The notes under the pieces were generated by a model that was given only the letters and a program-made list of their open reading frames with translations, ran no database searches and had not been told where the DNA came from. A DNA stretch of 34,066 nucleotides from Candidatus Omnitrophota bacterium (lineage in GTDB: Bacteria > Omnitrophota > Gorgyraeia > Zapsychrales > Fredricksoniimonadaceae): positions 144,964-179,029 of the forward strand of contig JADFXH010000005.1 of NCBI GenBank assembly GCA_015233675.1, read 5' to 3'. Of the stretch, positions 15,365 to 24,980 are shown one piece after another. Within the stretch, counting starts at the first letter, position 1. Every line of letters starts with the position of its first letter. Made by a program: the position numbers and the translations under genes.

Positions 15365-18300
15365 ATGTTTAATTTTAATGCTTTGCGCATGGGAAAGAAG
15401 GCTATTAATCTGATTCTGGTTATTGTTTTGTGTTTAGGGCCGAATTTCGGCTACTCACAAAGTGCGTTTATTTCGTCATTACCTAAGCCCGGCGCGGTGG
15501 TTGGGCTGTCTTCGGCTTTTGTTCCCGTTTTGCTTAAAGGTATGGTGATCTATCCGAATAATCCTCTAAGGTTTGATTTTATTGTCGATAGCGGAAACAC
15601 AAAGTTTGCCTCTGATAAGATCAAGCAGGAATCCAGCCGGCTTGTGAAATATTTTTTGGCCGCCATGACGGTTCCTCAGGATAACCTGTGGGTCAACCTG
15701 TCTCCCTATGAGGCTAATCGAATTATCCCCGATGAGCTTGGCAAGACCGAGTTGGGGCGCGATATGCTGGCGCAGGATTATATCCTCAAGCAGGTGACAT
15801 CGTCTTTGCTAGATCCAGCAAAAGATTTGGGAAAGGATTTTTGGGACAGGGTTTATAAAATGGCCCAGGAGAGATTCGGCACAACACAAATCCCTGTTAA
15901 TACCTTCAATAAAGTTTGGATCATGCCCAGTGAGGCAACGGTTTATGAGAACGGTAATGCCGTTTATATCACCAAAAGCAGTCTTAAAGTGATGCTGGAT
16001 CAAGATTACTTGGCTTTGCAGAAAAATAGAGTAAGCGCAGATCAGTCAGTAGATCAGAGAATTCCTGCGGGCGGCAAGGACACGGCATCTGTATCTTCGC
16101 AGATAATCAGGCAAATTATTCTTCCTCAGATCGAACGCGAGGTGAATGAAGGGAAGAATTTCTCGTCTATCCGTCAGATATACCAATCGTTGATCTTGGC
16201 CAAGTGGTATAAGGAAAGTATCAAGAAGAGCCTTTTGTCAAAGGTTTATGTTGACCAGAAAAAAATAAAAGGGGTTGATCTGTCAGACCCAACGCTCAAA
16301 GACCAGATCTATGCACGGTATGTGTCTGCGTTTAAAAAAGGTGTAATCAATCTGATCAAGGATGATTATGATTCCGCCAGCCGGCAAGTGGTCCCGAGGA
16401 AATATTTTTCAGGCGGGGAAGTTTTTGGCGAGATACCCATAAAACGCACGGGAAATCCGGGTTCAGTAAATGCAGCCATGGTGGGTGATGATTATAAGTT
16501 AGCCTTGCGCATCGCCCCTGAGAAAAATGACAGTAACAGCGCGATGCTTGTTCCTGCGACGGATTATAATTTTATAGCTTACACTAATGAAGGGCCCAGG
16601 GCGATATCTTCCTATATAGAGCGTAATGCCAGAATGGTAATAAAAGGGACTCTGGATATTAATAATCCATTGACTCCTACGGAGTCAGTTGACATGGGAT
16701 TAGCGGATATCGTTAATGGCTCGCTCCATGAACTTCAGGATTTAGTTAAACAAAGTCCCGAACTCGAAAATTATTTTTCTTCTCTACTTACGTTTACGGC
16801 TGTTGGATATTCAAAGCGGTTTAAGAATGCAAGTTTTAAGGTATCAGATAAATTAGATATTGAAATTGCGACATTGCACTCCCAATCAGGGGAAGTAAGT
16901 TTTGTGCTAAGTCAAAATTTTATGAACCTTTTAAGCGATCTTGCTAAAAGCGATATTAAGAAAGCGCAATTAACGCTTGCTGTTCGGATTTTTCATGAAC
17001 TAGGCCGGCCGGTAATTACAAGTTTTTATGGTATGTATAAGCAGGAATTTGAATTGATGAAACAAGATTTATCGTTATATAAAATTCTAAAACAACAGAA
17101 TTTAAAGGTAGATGCCAATTTCCCGCAAATTAAACAATATTTATTGGAGGCTTTAGAAAATAATCCAGAGATTATTCTTGATTTCGACACATTAATTAAA
17201 GCTATAGAGACATTGGAAATTGAGGCAGAAAATATTTTTGCCCATAAAGGGTCTTATAAAATTGGGGCCAAGAAAACGGACGATGAGACAGAGGCGAGAA
17301 ATCAAAGAATTGATGATGCTTTTATGAATGCAGACCCGGACAATAGGGATTCCAATCCGGCAAAAAGACTCAAAAAAATAGATTCCATAAAAGGGACCTT
17401 CTTAGAGCAATATGTAGAAATACTTGTGCAGAGAGGCATTACTCAAGGCAGGGAGTCTTATCTTTTTCTGGCACAAGATCAAGTGACAAAAGTTCCGTTT
17501 AATCAGTTTAAAGATCCACGTGTCCCTCCTCAATCACGAGATCAATCTTTATCAATGCCCAAGGAGTCTACGCGATGGGGAAGGCAGTATTATGCTCTTC
17601 ATCATGGTCGCCGTTTTTCTGACGGCATTGGCGTAACCGAAGCGGAGAACGGCAGAGGGTTTCAGCAGAAATGGCATGTTCATGAAACAACCCAGGAATT
17701 TACTACCTCATTGAGTGATGATACAAGATTAAGGTATGGGCATAAATTAATGGGAGATGAAAAAACAAGAATGGACGAGGTATTGCAAAATAGAGCGGGT
17801 GAAAAGTTTGTTGCAAAAAAGAATTTTGATAGTTTTGGAGGGGATATTGACCAAATTTGGGCCGCGTTGGTCTCACACAATTACATCGATATTAATGGTA
17901 AGGTTCAGGATGATTTTGTAGCCCTAAAAGGAACTGCTTCCGCAATGAATCTACCCGGGTTTGAGGATAAAAAAGACCAGATTTTTGATATTTTAAACAA
18001 GGCCCTTGAAATTCAAGAATTTCTTAATCAAGGCAATGAGGTCAGGGTGAAGTTAGATGCAAAAGAAAGAACAGTCCTTCGGGTTAAGGATGAAAGTGAT
18101 AATTTAGTTGATGTTATTGAAGATACAGATCCGCAAGGTATCCCAGTGCCTTTCGGGCACATGATCGCTATGCCGAAGGGTACTTTTCATACATTGAAAA
18201 ATAATAGTAAGGAAAGGCCAAGCATTGATTTTACTGTTAAAGATCCGGTGACAAAAATTTTAAAGACATTCAGCCCTCCCAATGAAGTTCAAATCTCTAA

Positions 18301-20482
18301 ACCTCAAATTATTAAACCTGCTGAGGTAGTCGAGAATTGGGGCGAAATTTACGAACATATTTATCAAGGTCCGTATTATTCAAGATTGGCTATTAATGGA
18401 TATGGGGAGATGCAGTATTATTTTGATAGAAAAGAAACTATTACGGAAGGCCAGTATACGACAGCTAAGCCTGAGCTATCTTGGAACGATTTTGTTGCTA
18501 AATTAACTGAGAAAAACTGGGCAGAGAAAGCAGGACCGGTGCAGGTTCTTTTAAAGAGAGATAGTATTGACAAGGAGCTTAGCAAGATAGCTGAAGAGTT
18601 TGGCAGCGATTTTTCCAAAATTTTACCTCTTTTGCGACAAATAAATCCTGTCCCGAAAATGTTCGACCCTCTTTATATGAAACTGCGCTTTGTGAAAGTC
18701 AATCCAAAGGGAAATACAGAGAAAGATAAAACATTGTTTCCCGTCAGATCTTTATACAAGGATGACAAGCTTCAGGCCATTCGGTTTTTTCCCTGGCCAA
18801 GTGAGATCCCTGTAAACTGGCATTTGGATACAAATTATAAAGATATTAAAGCCACCGTGCGTTTTTATGATCAAGAACACAAAATCATAGATTCCCTTAC
18901 GACACAAGTCGAGGGAGGCGATATGGTATTGATAGATAATAAAAAGAAAGGAACGGATGGCAGGGAGGCAAGTTATTATAGCGTCGAAAACACATCTTCT
19001 GAAAGTAGTCTTGTTTTCTTCGTTGTGGAGCCATCAGAAACAATAAAGAAATTATTACCGTATTTCAATGGAGATATTAATCAATTAAACAAACAAGTAG
19101 AAGAATGGCAAGATGCATATGTGGAACATGGCCTTCTAAATGCTGACAAAACACCGAAAAGCAAATCAGATATCCTGGCTGAGGCTGAGAATGGGGAATT
19201 GGCCTTTGTGATCAATGCGGATGGCAGTCCTTTGATCAATGAAAAAACAAATGCACCCACGTTACGGCCTTTGGATTTATGCGAGAAAGAGGGGATAGGT
19301 TTCAAAAAAGCCATTCTCGAGGGATCAGATAAGGCTATGTTAATGGCTGGCTATTTTGAGAATATTAATCCAAAAAAAGTTGCAAGAAAAAGCCGGGCTA
19401 AAGCCCCTGTTATTGACTTGGCAATGAGTTCTAATGATGAGGTTAACAGGCTGCTTGAGGAAGGCAACAAGTTCATTGAAACTGAGATGTATGCACATGC
19501 ACAGGAGAGCTATGAAAAGGCATTAAAGATTGAGCCAAGCAATCCAACTATTGTTGGAAACCTCGGCGTGCTTTATAGTATGCAAGGCTTTAACAGTAAG
19601 GCTCTCGAATATTTAAATGCTGCGGTAAATATTGAACCGGACAGCGGAGAAATTTGGAATAATATAGGTACAGTCCTAGAGGAAATGGGAGAAAATAATA
19701 AGGCGCAAGAAAGCTACCTTAATGCGGTTAAGTTTGGAATAAAAACCGCAACAACATATTATAACCTTGCGGGGACCTATATGGAACAGCACAACGGGAT
19801 GGAAGCTGAAAAATATCTTCGTTTGGCTCTGGAGTTATCCCCGGACGACCTTGATGTCTATGGTTATCTCAAAAATGCATTAATATGGCAGCATAAATAT
19901 GATGAGGCGTTAGAGATTTATTTAAAAATTGAGAGTTTGGATCCTGAATCGCTTGGTGCGATGGGGTATAACAACATTGCATCATTGTTCATTCAAAAAG
20001 GCAACTTTGGTGAAAGCCAGGCTTTTGAAAAGGCAGGAAGATATTTGCTAAAGGCGTTTGAACTAGATCCTCAAGATGTTTTTGTTTTAAGGAATTTAGG
20101 GTATGTCTATCAGAGACTGGGGAGACTGTCAGCAGCAGAAGATGCCTATGTAAAATCCATCAATATCGATGGGAGCGATAAGCAGATACATCAAAATTTG
20201 GCAGAAGTCCGTCAAAAGTTGAAAGAGACTCCCTCAGATAGGGCGATGCTCAGGGATGTAAGCAAGTCCGATGTCGGTGGTATCGACATGAATGGGATTA
20301 ATGTTAAGCATCAGGGTAGTAGCGCTGATATCAAATTCGATCCCGTCGTTGTGCAGGACATCCTTAAGAATGGCGTTGATGGATTTGTGCCGGTTATTAT
20401 TAATTTAACGCCAATAACCAGCATTTTACCGGTTTTAGGTCTTAAAGAACCGATGGATAAAGAAGCAGCAGCGACGGTGTAA
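15365..20482 (+). CDS. Large secreted protein with cupin-like motifs and TPR array
   Basis: A 1705-residue protein. The start chosen is ATG 15365, with GGGGAG 6 nt upstream; an in-frame ATG at 15335 has no such site. A Sec signal peptide (GKKAINLILVIVLCLG, then ...GYSQSA) ends near residue 31. Residues ~40-370 form a domain with LSPYEANRIIPDELGKTELG and PVNTFNKVWIMPSEATVY; I recall similar text in predicted Omnitrophota proteins but cannot verify it. Cupin-like motifs follow at H771-V-H773...E778 and near H942 (GHMIAMPKGTFHTLKN), with a second sandwich-like part near residue 1150. TPR repeats cover ~1359-1620. The tail has GGIDMN, then FVPVIINLTP, and ends soon after. Likely periplasmic or exported; TPRs suggest protein binding. 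The substrate of the cupin part is unknown. Confidence 0.88.
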   Translation: MFNFNALRMGKKAINLILVIVLCLGPNFGYSQSAFISSLPKPGAVVGLSSAFVPVLLKGMVIYPNNPLRFDFIVDSGNTKFASDKIKQESSRLVKYFLAAMTVPQDNLWVNLSPYEANRIIPDELGKTELGRDMLAQDYILKQVTSSLLDPAKDLGKDFWDRVYKMAQERFGTTQIPVNTFNKVWIMPSEATVYENGNAVYITKSSLKVMLDQDYLALQKNRVSADQSVDQRIPAGGKDTASVSSQIIRQIILPQIEREVNEGKNFSSIRQIYQSLILAKWYKESIKKSLLSKVYVDQKKIKGVDLSDPTLKDQIYARYVSAFKKGVINLIKDDYDSASRQVVPRKYFSGGEVFGEIPIKRTGNPGSVNAAMVGDDYKLALRIAPEKNDSNSAMLVPATDYNFIAYTNEGPRAISSYIERNARMVIKGTLDINNPLTPTESVDMGLADIVNGSLHELQDLVKQSPELENYFSSLLTFTAVGYSKRFKNASFKVSDKLDIEIATLHSQSGEVSFVLSQNFMNLLSDLAKSDIKKAQLTLAVRIFHELGRPVITSFYGMYKQEFELMKQDLSLYKILKQQNLKVDANFPQIKQYLLEALENNPEIILDFDTLIKAIETLEIEAENIFAHKGSYKIGAKKTDDETEARNQRIDDAFMNADPDNRDSNPAKRLKKIDSIKGTFLEQYVEILVQRGITQGRESYLFLAQDQVTKVPFNQFKDPRVPPQSRDQSLSMPKESTRWGRQYYALHHGRRFSDGIGVTEAENGRGFQQKWHVHETTQEFTTSLSDDTRLRYGHKLMGDEKTRMDEVLQNRAGEKFVAKKNFDSFGGDIDQIWAALVSHNYIDINGKVQDDFVALKGTASAMNLPGFEDKKDQIFDILNKALEIQEFLNQGNEVRVKLDAKERTVLRVKDESDNLVDVIEDTDPQGIPVPFGHMIAMPKGTFHTLKNNSKERPSIDFTVKDPVTKILKTFSPPNEVQISKPQIIKPAEVVENWGEIYEHIYQGPYYSRLAINGYGEMQYYFDRKETITEGQYTTAKPELSWNDFVAKLTEKNWAEKAGPVQVLLKRDSIDKELSKIAEEFGSDFSKILPLLRQINPVPKMFDPLYMKLRFVKVNPKGNTEKDKTLFPVRSLYKDDKLQAIRFFPWPSEIPVNWHLDTNYKDIKATVRFYDQEHKIIDSLTTQVEGGDMVLIDNKKKGTDGREASYYSVENTSSESSLVFFVVEPSETIKKLLPYFNGDINQLNKQVEEWQDAYVEHGLLNADKTPKSKSDILAEAENGELAFVINADGSPLINEKTNAPTLRPLDLCEKEGIGFKKAILEGSDKAMLMAGYFENINPKKVARKSRAKAPVIDLAMSSNDEVNRLLEEGNKFIETEMYAHAQESYEKALKIEPSNPTIVGNLGVLYSMQGFNSKALEYLNAAVNIEPDSGEIWNNIGTVLEEMGENNKAQESYLNAVKFGIKTATTYYNLAGTYMEQHNGMEAEKYLRLALELSPDDLDVYGYLKNALIWQHKYDEALEIYLKIESLDPESLGAMGYNNIASLFIQKGNFGESQAFEKAGRYLLKAFELDPQDVFVLRNLGYVYQRLGRLSAAEDAYVKSINIDGSDKQIHQNLAEVRQKLKETPSDRAMLRDVSKSDVGGIDMNGINVKHQGSSADIKFDPVVVQDILKNGVDGFVPVIINLTPITSILPVLGLKEPMDKEAAATV
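17675..18200 (+). other. Cupin-like motif pair
   Basis: HVHETTQE (H771, H773, E778) fits the cupin motif HxH(x)4E, and GHMIAMPKGTFHTLKN (His942) fits motif 2 (G..i.iP.g..H...N). About 160 residues separate them, longer than in simple cupins and more like the interrupted cupin of phosphomannose isomerases. A metal-binding site is plausible. Confidence 0.5.
19440..20225 (+). repeat. TPR repeat array (7-8 units)
   Basis: 34-residue units with the W-LG-Y-A-F-A-P pattern are clear, for example GNKFIETEMYAHAQESYEKA, NLGVLYSMQGFNSKALEYL, NIGTVLEEMGENNKAQESYL, NLAGTYMEQ, NIASLFIQKGNF and NLGYVYQRLGRLSAAEDAY. TPR arrays form superhelical protein-binding surfaces. Units lie at protein residues ~1359-1620, followed by the conserved-looking tail. 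Confidence 0.9.
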
Positions 20483-20493
20483 TAAGTCTTTGG

Positions 20494-22293
20494 TCAAAGG
20501 CGAAGGAACTGGCGGTCTAGGAAGGTTTGGTTGACTTCAATGACAGTGGGACGGCCGTGGGGGCAGGTGAAGGGATCAAGGCATTCCAGTAATTGTTTAC
20601 GCTGGTAATCGGCTTGGGAGCCGTCGAGCTTATCGCCGGATGTGACAGAGGCTTTGCAGGCACGGCGGGCCAAGGTGTCTTTGTCTATGCGCAAGGCTTC
20701 ATCACCCGCTAAAAGGGCGCGTACGACGTTTTCAATGTTTTTGAGCAAAAGCGGCTGGGTTTGCACAGCAATGGTGTCATCATCAAATTGGGTGGTTTCA
20801 ATGCCTGCGGCGGCCAATTTTTCCTGATTTTCTTCCCACGCGATTTTTTCCTGCGGTGTTAATTTAAGCAGCACAGGGGTAAGCAAAGGCTGGCTTTCCA
20901 CTTGAGATTTTTCAATTTGGCTTCTGAATTTTTCAAACATGATGCGCTCCTGCGCCGCGTGCTGGTCGACGACCAATAGTGACTCATCTGCTTCAAAAAG
21001 TAAATATTTCTGCAGGAAACTTCCTACAAACTTGGCTCTGGCAAATTTGGCGCGCAGAGTATTCTCCTGGCCGAAAAGTTGGAAATTTCTCATATTAGCA
21101 TCTTCGACAAAAGAGGTTTTATTGTCTGGGAATGACATTTTGTTGTCTTTCGGGTATAACATATGGGATTGCAATTGTCCGGGGGCAAAGATCACTTGGT
21201 CAGCGGGCAAACCCCCTTCCCTAACCCCTCCAGCCAGGGGAAAGGAAGTTTCTTGCCCCCATCCAAGTGGAGGGGAAAAATCAGTTATTTCTTTAGTCTG
21301 TCCTTTATGCATCAGCTGGTATTCTGTCATGCGCCGCAGTAAGCTGATGATCCGGGCTTCATCTTTAAGACGCACTTCACGCTTGGTGGGATGAATATTA
21401 ACATCGACATTGGAGGGGTTAAGGGTGATATTGACAATAAAAGCCCCATAGACGCCCGGCGGCAAGATAAGCTTGTAAACATCATTGAGATTAAAACTTA
21501 AATTTCTGCTTTCAACAGGACGGTTGTTGATGAAAATAAATTGCAAATTCCGTCGTGGCCGCTGGATATTGATATCACCCAAGATCAATTTTATCCGTAT
21601 TTGTTCATCGACGAATTCCTGGTCAGTTTCCAGGAAATGACGCATGTCTGCGTTAAGAACTGCCGCGGCACGGTCTAAAGATGAAGGGGCCGCTCTTAAA
21701 TCTAAAAGGCTGCGGCCCGCATGGGTCAGCACGAAGCTCTTATCCGGATAAATCAAGGTGTACGGAAGGACGATATTAAGGATTTGATTTAATTCCGAGG
21801 TATTGTTCTTGAGAAATTTACGACGCGCAGGGGTATTAAAAAAAAGTTCAGCGACCTTGATATCTGTGCCTGTTTGGGCAAGGGCCTTGGGCTCAAGGTT
21901 TTGGCGTACCCCGCCTCTGATATGGATTTGCCAGCCTTCCTCTTGAGAAGTGCGTGTGCTTAGAGTTATGTCGCTAACCGCGCTGATGGAATACAAAGCC
22001 TCGCCGCGAAATCCCATCGAATGAAGATTTTCCAGGTCTTCGATAGCGGTAATCTTACTAGTGGCATGGCGTTGAAAGATTTTCTCCAGACCATCCCGGC
22101 CAATGCCTGAGCCGTTGTCTTTGATATGGATAAGCTCTTTGCCTGCATCTTTAAGATGTATTTCAATCGATGTGGCGCCGGCATCAATGGCGTTTTCCAA
22201 AAGCTCTTTGACAACAGAAGCCGGCCGGTCCACCGCTTCACCGGCGGCGATCTTGGCAATAACATCTGGGGAGAGGATGTTAATTTTAGTCAT
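20494..22293 (-). CDS. mutL: DNA mismatch repair protein MutL
   Basis: A 599-residue MutL that couples mismatch recognition by MutS to strand incision. The N-terminal GHKL ATPase shows IAAGEAVDRPASVVKELLENAIDAGA, IKDNGSGI and MGFRGEAL. The C-terminal part carries the metal-dependent nicking motif DQHA(x)2E(x)4E starting at D443, plus ACKAS and CPHGRPT metal-site motifs, so this is an endonuclease-type MutL, as in bacteria without MutH. Linker residues ~340-362 come from an inserted palindromic repeat. The start lies 5 bp after mutS ends and has no ribosome binding site, so translation is probably coupled to mutS. The two genes are one operon, convergent with the secreted TPR protein gene 11 bp away. 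Confidence 0.97.
   Translation of the reverse strand: MTKINILSPDVIAKIAAGEAVDRPASVVKELLENAIDAGATSIEIHLKDAGKELIHIKDNGSGIGRDGLEKIFQRHATSKITAIEDLENLHSMGFRGEALYSISAVSDITLSTRTSQEEGWQIHIRGGVRQNLEPKALAQTGTDIKVAELFFNTPARRKFLKNNTSELNQILNIVLPYTLIYPDKSFVLTHAGRSLLDLRAAPSSLDRAAAVLNADMRHFLETDQEFVDEQIRIKLILGDINIQRPRRNLQFIFINNRPVESRNLSFNLNDVYKLILPPGVYGAFIVNITLNPSNVDVNIHPTKREVRLKDEARIISLLRRMTEYQLMHKGQTKEITDFSPPLGWGQETSFPLAGGVREGGLPADQVIFAPGQLQSHMLYPKDNKMSFPDNKTSFVEDANMRNFQLFGQENTLRAKFARAKFVGSFLQKYLLFEADESLLVVDQHAAQERIMFEKFRSQIEKSQVESQPLLTPVLLKLTPQEKIAWEENQEKLAAAGIETTQFDDDTIAVQTQPLLLKNIENVVRALLAGDEALRIDKDTLARRACKASVTSGDKLDGSQADYQRKQLLECLDPFTCPHGRPTVIEVNQTFLDRQFLRL
21210..21277 (-). repeat. Palindromic repeat inserted in frame in mutL
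   Basis: A G/C-run element with two imperfect hairpins: CCCCTCC...GGGG (21225-21240) and CCCC-TCCA...TGGA-GGGG (21256-21275). It translates without stops inside the poorly conserved MutL linker (PPLGWG, then SFPLAGGVREGG). A shorter relative with the same TCCCC...AGGG-TAGGGA layout lies between genes at 30014-30046. Its composition is unlike the flanking codons, in the manner of protein-coding palindromic elements known from other bacteria. Confidence 0.65.
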
Positions 22294-22298
22294 ATAGG

Positions 22299-24806
22299 TT
22301 ATAGCAATTTTCGTTTTAATTCATCCAATTTTTTCAGCGCTTCTATGGGGGTTATTGTGTTGATGTCAATTTCTTCCAAGCCAGCCCGGACTTCATCCAT
22401 GGCAGGTTGGGAAGAAGGGGCAAAAAGATTTAATTGTTTGTCCTTTTTAGCATAAGGGTTGGGAGTGCCGATCTCCAGTTCGGAGAGGATCTCTTTGGAA
22501 CGTTTGATTACACACTCAGGAATCCCTGCTAATTTAGCCACATAAATCCCGTAAGAATCATCAGAGCCGCCGGGAACTATCTTGTGCATGAAGATAATTT
22601 TATCCTTCCATTCACGGACGGCCACATTATAATTTTTAATTCCTTTAAACTTATCAGCCAAAGCCGTTAATTCATGGAAATGAGTGGCAAATAACGTGCG
22701 GACGCTTTGTGTGTGCATATGTTCGGCCAGCGCCCAGGCCAGGCTTAATCCGTCGGAAGTTGAGGTTCCGCGGCCGATTTCGTCTAAAATGACAAGTGAA
22801 CGGGGTGTCAGGTTGTTGAGGATGTCTGCGGCTTCTGTCATTTCTACCATAAAAGTGCTTTGGCCTTTGGCGATATCGTCATGGGCGCCGATACGGGTAA
22901 AAATTTTATCGACAATCCCGATGTTGGCTGAGGCCGCGGGAATGGGCGCCCCCATCTGGGAAAGAATTACTAAAATAGCGCTTTGGCGGATATAGGTGGA
23001 CTTGCCTGCCATATTGGGACCCGTTAAAATGATAAGGTGGTTCTCGTCAGTATCCAAAAGTGTATCATTGGCAATAAAATTATCGGTCACGGTACGCTCA
23101 ACAACAGGGTGGCGTCCGTCTTTGATGTCCATGATAGTTGAAATATTGATCTGTGGAAATATGTAATGGGGCCACGCGGATAGTTTAGCAAAAGTGAAAA
23201 GGCAATCAACGGTCGCTAATTGATGACAAACTTCGTGCAGGCTTGCCACCTGTGCAAGGATCTCTTTTTCAATTTGGCCAAGAATGCGTTTTTCAATATT
23301 TAAGATTTTATCCTGGGCGGTCAGGAACTTTTCTTCATATTCTTTAAGTTCTTGAGTAATATAACGTTCAGCGTTTACCAGGGTTTGTTTGCGCACGTAA
23401 TTGGCCGGCACGCTGTTTTGGCGTGACAGGGTGACCTCAATATAAAAACCAAAAACATTAGTAAATCCGACTTTGAGCGACGTTATTCCTGTTTTTTTTA
23501 TTTCCTCGGCTTGGTATTGGGCCAGCCACTGCCTGCCGTTTTCTGAAATATTTTTAAGTTCATCCAATTCCTGATCGATACCCGGCTGGATCATTTTGCC
23601 TTCAGGTTTGGCCAAAGGAACGTCGGGGTTGATGGTTTTGGTCAATAGTTCGCGCAGAGAGGACAGGTCCTTTATTTCTAAGAGCGGATTGCGGCTGGTT
23701 TGTAAAGTTTCGGCGATAAGGGGCACCCTCAAGAGTCCCTGGCGTATATTTAAAATATCTTTAATGGTGGAACAGCCGCAGGAAATCCTCGATAGTGCTT
23801 TTTGCAGATCAGGTAAATTTTTTAAACATTCTCCAAGCCGTACATTGTCTGTCAATTCGATAGCTGCTTGCTGGCGCGCCTGGATGGCGGCAACGTCTTT
23901 AAGCGGATGATACGACCAGAAACGCAAAGCACGTCTGCCCATAGGTGTCAGGCTAAGATCTATGACCGAAAGCAGGGCTTCAAGTTCCAGTCCATAATGG
24001 GCTGCAGGAGAAATGAACACATACTCATCCTGGGCATAAAGTGCGATCTTATCAATATGATGGAGGCTGGTTTTGTTCATGGTTTTTAAATATTCCAGCA
24101 AGGCACCCGCAGCCCCATGTGCCAAGGGCAGCTCATCGACACCAAAACCTTTGAGGGATTGGGTCTTAAAATGTTCGCAAAGGTTTTTTTTAGCTAAGGC
24201 GCTGTTAAAGGACCAATCACCCAGCGGACTTAAAGTAATTGCTCGCATTTTTACTAAAGGATGGGAAAAAAGATCTTTAATGTTTTCTTCCTGGCCTTGA
24301 GGGTAGAGGCATTCAAAAATGGGTAATTTGGCTAAAAGCTCGATAGTTGATGACAAGGAAAGCGCATTGGCAAAAATGGTGCCGCCGGAATTATCAATAA
24401 AAGCCACACCGAAATTTTTGTTAGCGCAAATGGCAAGAATATAACGGGAATCAACGGATTCATCCAAATAAGTTCCTGCGCTGATAATGCGGATAACGTC
24501 GCGTTTAACAATGCCGACTGCCAGGGAAGGATCTTCTATCTGTTCGCAGATGGCGACTTTTTTCCCGGCCTTGATAAGTTTGGCTATGTAATTGTCGCTG
24601 GAGTGATAAGGCACCCCGCACATGGGGATCTTGCCCGCGGCATCATGCCCGCGGGAAGTTAAGACCAAATCCAGAATAGAGGATGCCTGGGTGGCGTCTT
24701 CAAAAAACATTTCATAAAAATCGCCCAGACGGAAAAAAAGGATCGCATCCTTGTGGCGCGCTTTGATGTCGCGGTATTGTTTGATCATGGGGGTAGTTGC
24801 TTGCAC
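22299..24806 (-). CDS. mutS: DNA mismatch repair protein MutS
   Basis: An 835-residue MutS1 that binds base mismatches and small loops. The mismatch-reading F-Y-E motif is at F30-Y-E32 in GDFYEMFF. The middle connector, lever and clamp domains are of normal length. The ATPase has Walker A GPNMAGKSTYIRQ (~residue 600), LVILDEIGRGTSTSDG (Walker B and signature) and ATHFHEL. The start used is GTG (24806-24804), giving the usual TTPMIKQY beginning; the ATG of Met7 is the alternative. No Shine-Dalgarno sequence is seen and a -10 box sits 8 nt upstream, which suggests a leaderless mRNA. The 3' end leads directly into mutL. Confidence 0.97.
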   Translation of the reverse strand: MQATTPMIKQYRDIKARHKDAILFFRLGDFYEMFFEDATQASSILDLVLTSRGHDAAGKIPMCGVPYHSSDNYIAKLIKAGKKVAICEQIEDPSLAVGIVKRDVIRIISAGTYLDESVDSRYILAICANKNFGVAFIDNSGGTIFANALSLSSTIELLAKLPIFECLYPQGQEENIKDLFSHPLVKMRAITLSPLGDWSFNSALAKKNLCEHFKTQSLKGFGVDELPLAHGAAGALLEYLKTMNKTSLHHIDKIALYAQDEYVFISPAAHYGLELEALLSVIDLSLTPMGRRALRFWSYHPLKDVAAIQARQQAAIELTDNVRLGECLKNLPDLQKALSRISCGCSTIKDILNIRQGLLRVPLIAETLQTSRNPLLEIKDLSSLRELLTKTINPDVPLAKPEGKMIQPGIDQELDELKNISENGRQWLAQYQAEEIKKTGITSLKVGFTNVFGFYIEVTLSRQNSVPANYVRKQTLVNAERYITQELKEYEEKFLTAQDKILNIEKRILGQIEKEILAQVASLHEVCHQLATVDCLFTFAKLSAWPHYIFPQINISTIMDIKDGRHPVVERTVTDNFIANDTLLDTDENHLIILTGPNMAGKSTYIRQSAILVILSQMGAPIPAASANIGIVDKIFTRIGAHDDIAKGQSTFMVEMTEAADILNNLTPRSLVILDEIGRGTSTSDGLSLAWALAEHMHTQSVRTLFATHFHELTALADKFKGIKNYNVAVREWKDKIIFMHKIVPGGSDDSYGIYVAKLAGIPECVIKRSKEILSELEIGTPNPYAKKDKQLNLFAPSSQPAMDEVRAGLEEIDINTITPIEALKKLDELKRKLL

Positions 24807-24814
24807 AGGGATAA

Positions 24815-24823
24815 TTTATAGCA
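24815..24823 (-). promoter_or_regulatory. Extended -10 promoter of mutS, probably leaderless
   Basis: On the minus strand TGC-TATAAA (24823-24815) is an extended -10 element (TGnTATAAT-like) that ends 8 nt before the GTG start. Transcription would begin at or next to the start codon. No -35 match was found at 17-18 nt, which extended -10 promoters can do without. Confidence 0.5.
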
Positions 24824-24945
24824 CAAACTAAAGCTTGGGGGAAATACTTTTAATAAGCTTCCCTAAACACCGTGTTATAATAAATTATAATGCCAACAAG
24901 ATTTAGGTTATCGCCGGAATGACAAATAGAAAAATATTTTTTTAC

Positions 24946-24974
24946 TTGTTTGCCGGTGGCATTTTCTACATAAT
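24946..24974 (+). promoter_or_regulatory. Promoter next to start codon of NAT-like gene
   Basis: TTGTTT (24946-24951), 17 nt, then CATAAT (24969-24974), only 6 nt before ATG 24981, with no Shine-Dalgarno sequence between. If real, the transcript starts at the ATG. The rest of the 24807-24980 gap has nothing else that I can name. Confidence 0.45.
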
Positions 24975-24980
24975 AAAATT

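Noticed and set aside
6030-20260. Recurring Ala-Met (PAMV, NAAMV, DRAML) at several module borders of both giant proteins
   Set aside because: Ala-Met dipeptides are expected several times by chance in proteins of this length, and others occur inside modules. Only the AMV that starts each of R1-R3 is convincing, and it belongs to the repeat.
20488-20499. CTTTGGTCAAAG inverted repeat between the convergent secreted-protein gene and mutL
   Set aside because: The stem is at most 5 bp with no usable loop and no T-run, so it is not a credible terminator.
20642-22455. Plus-strand ORFs opposite mutL and mutS
   Set aside because: They are mirror frames of conserved minus-strand genes with no family match.
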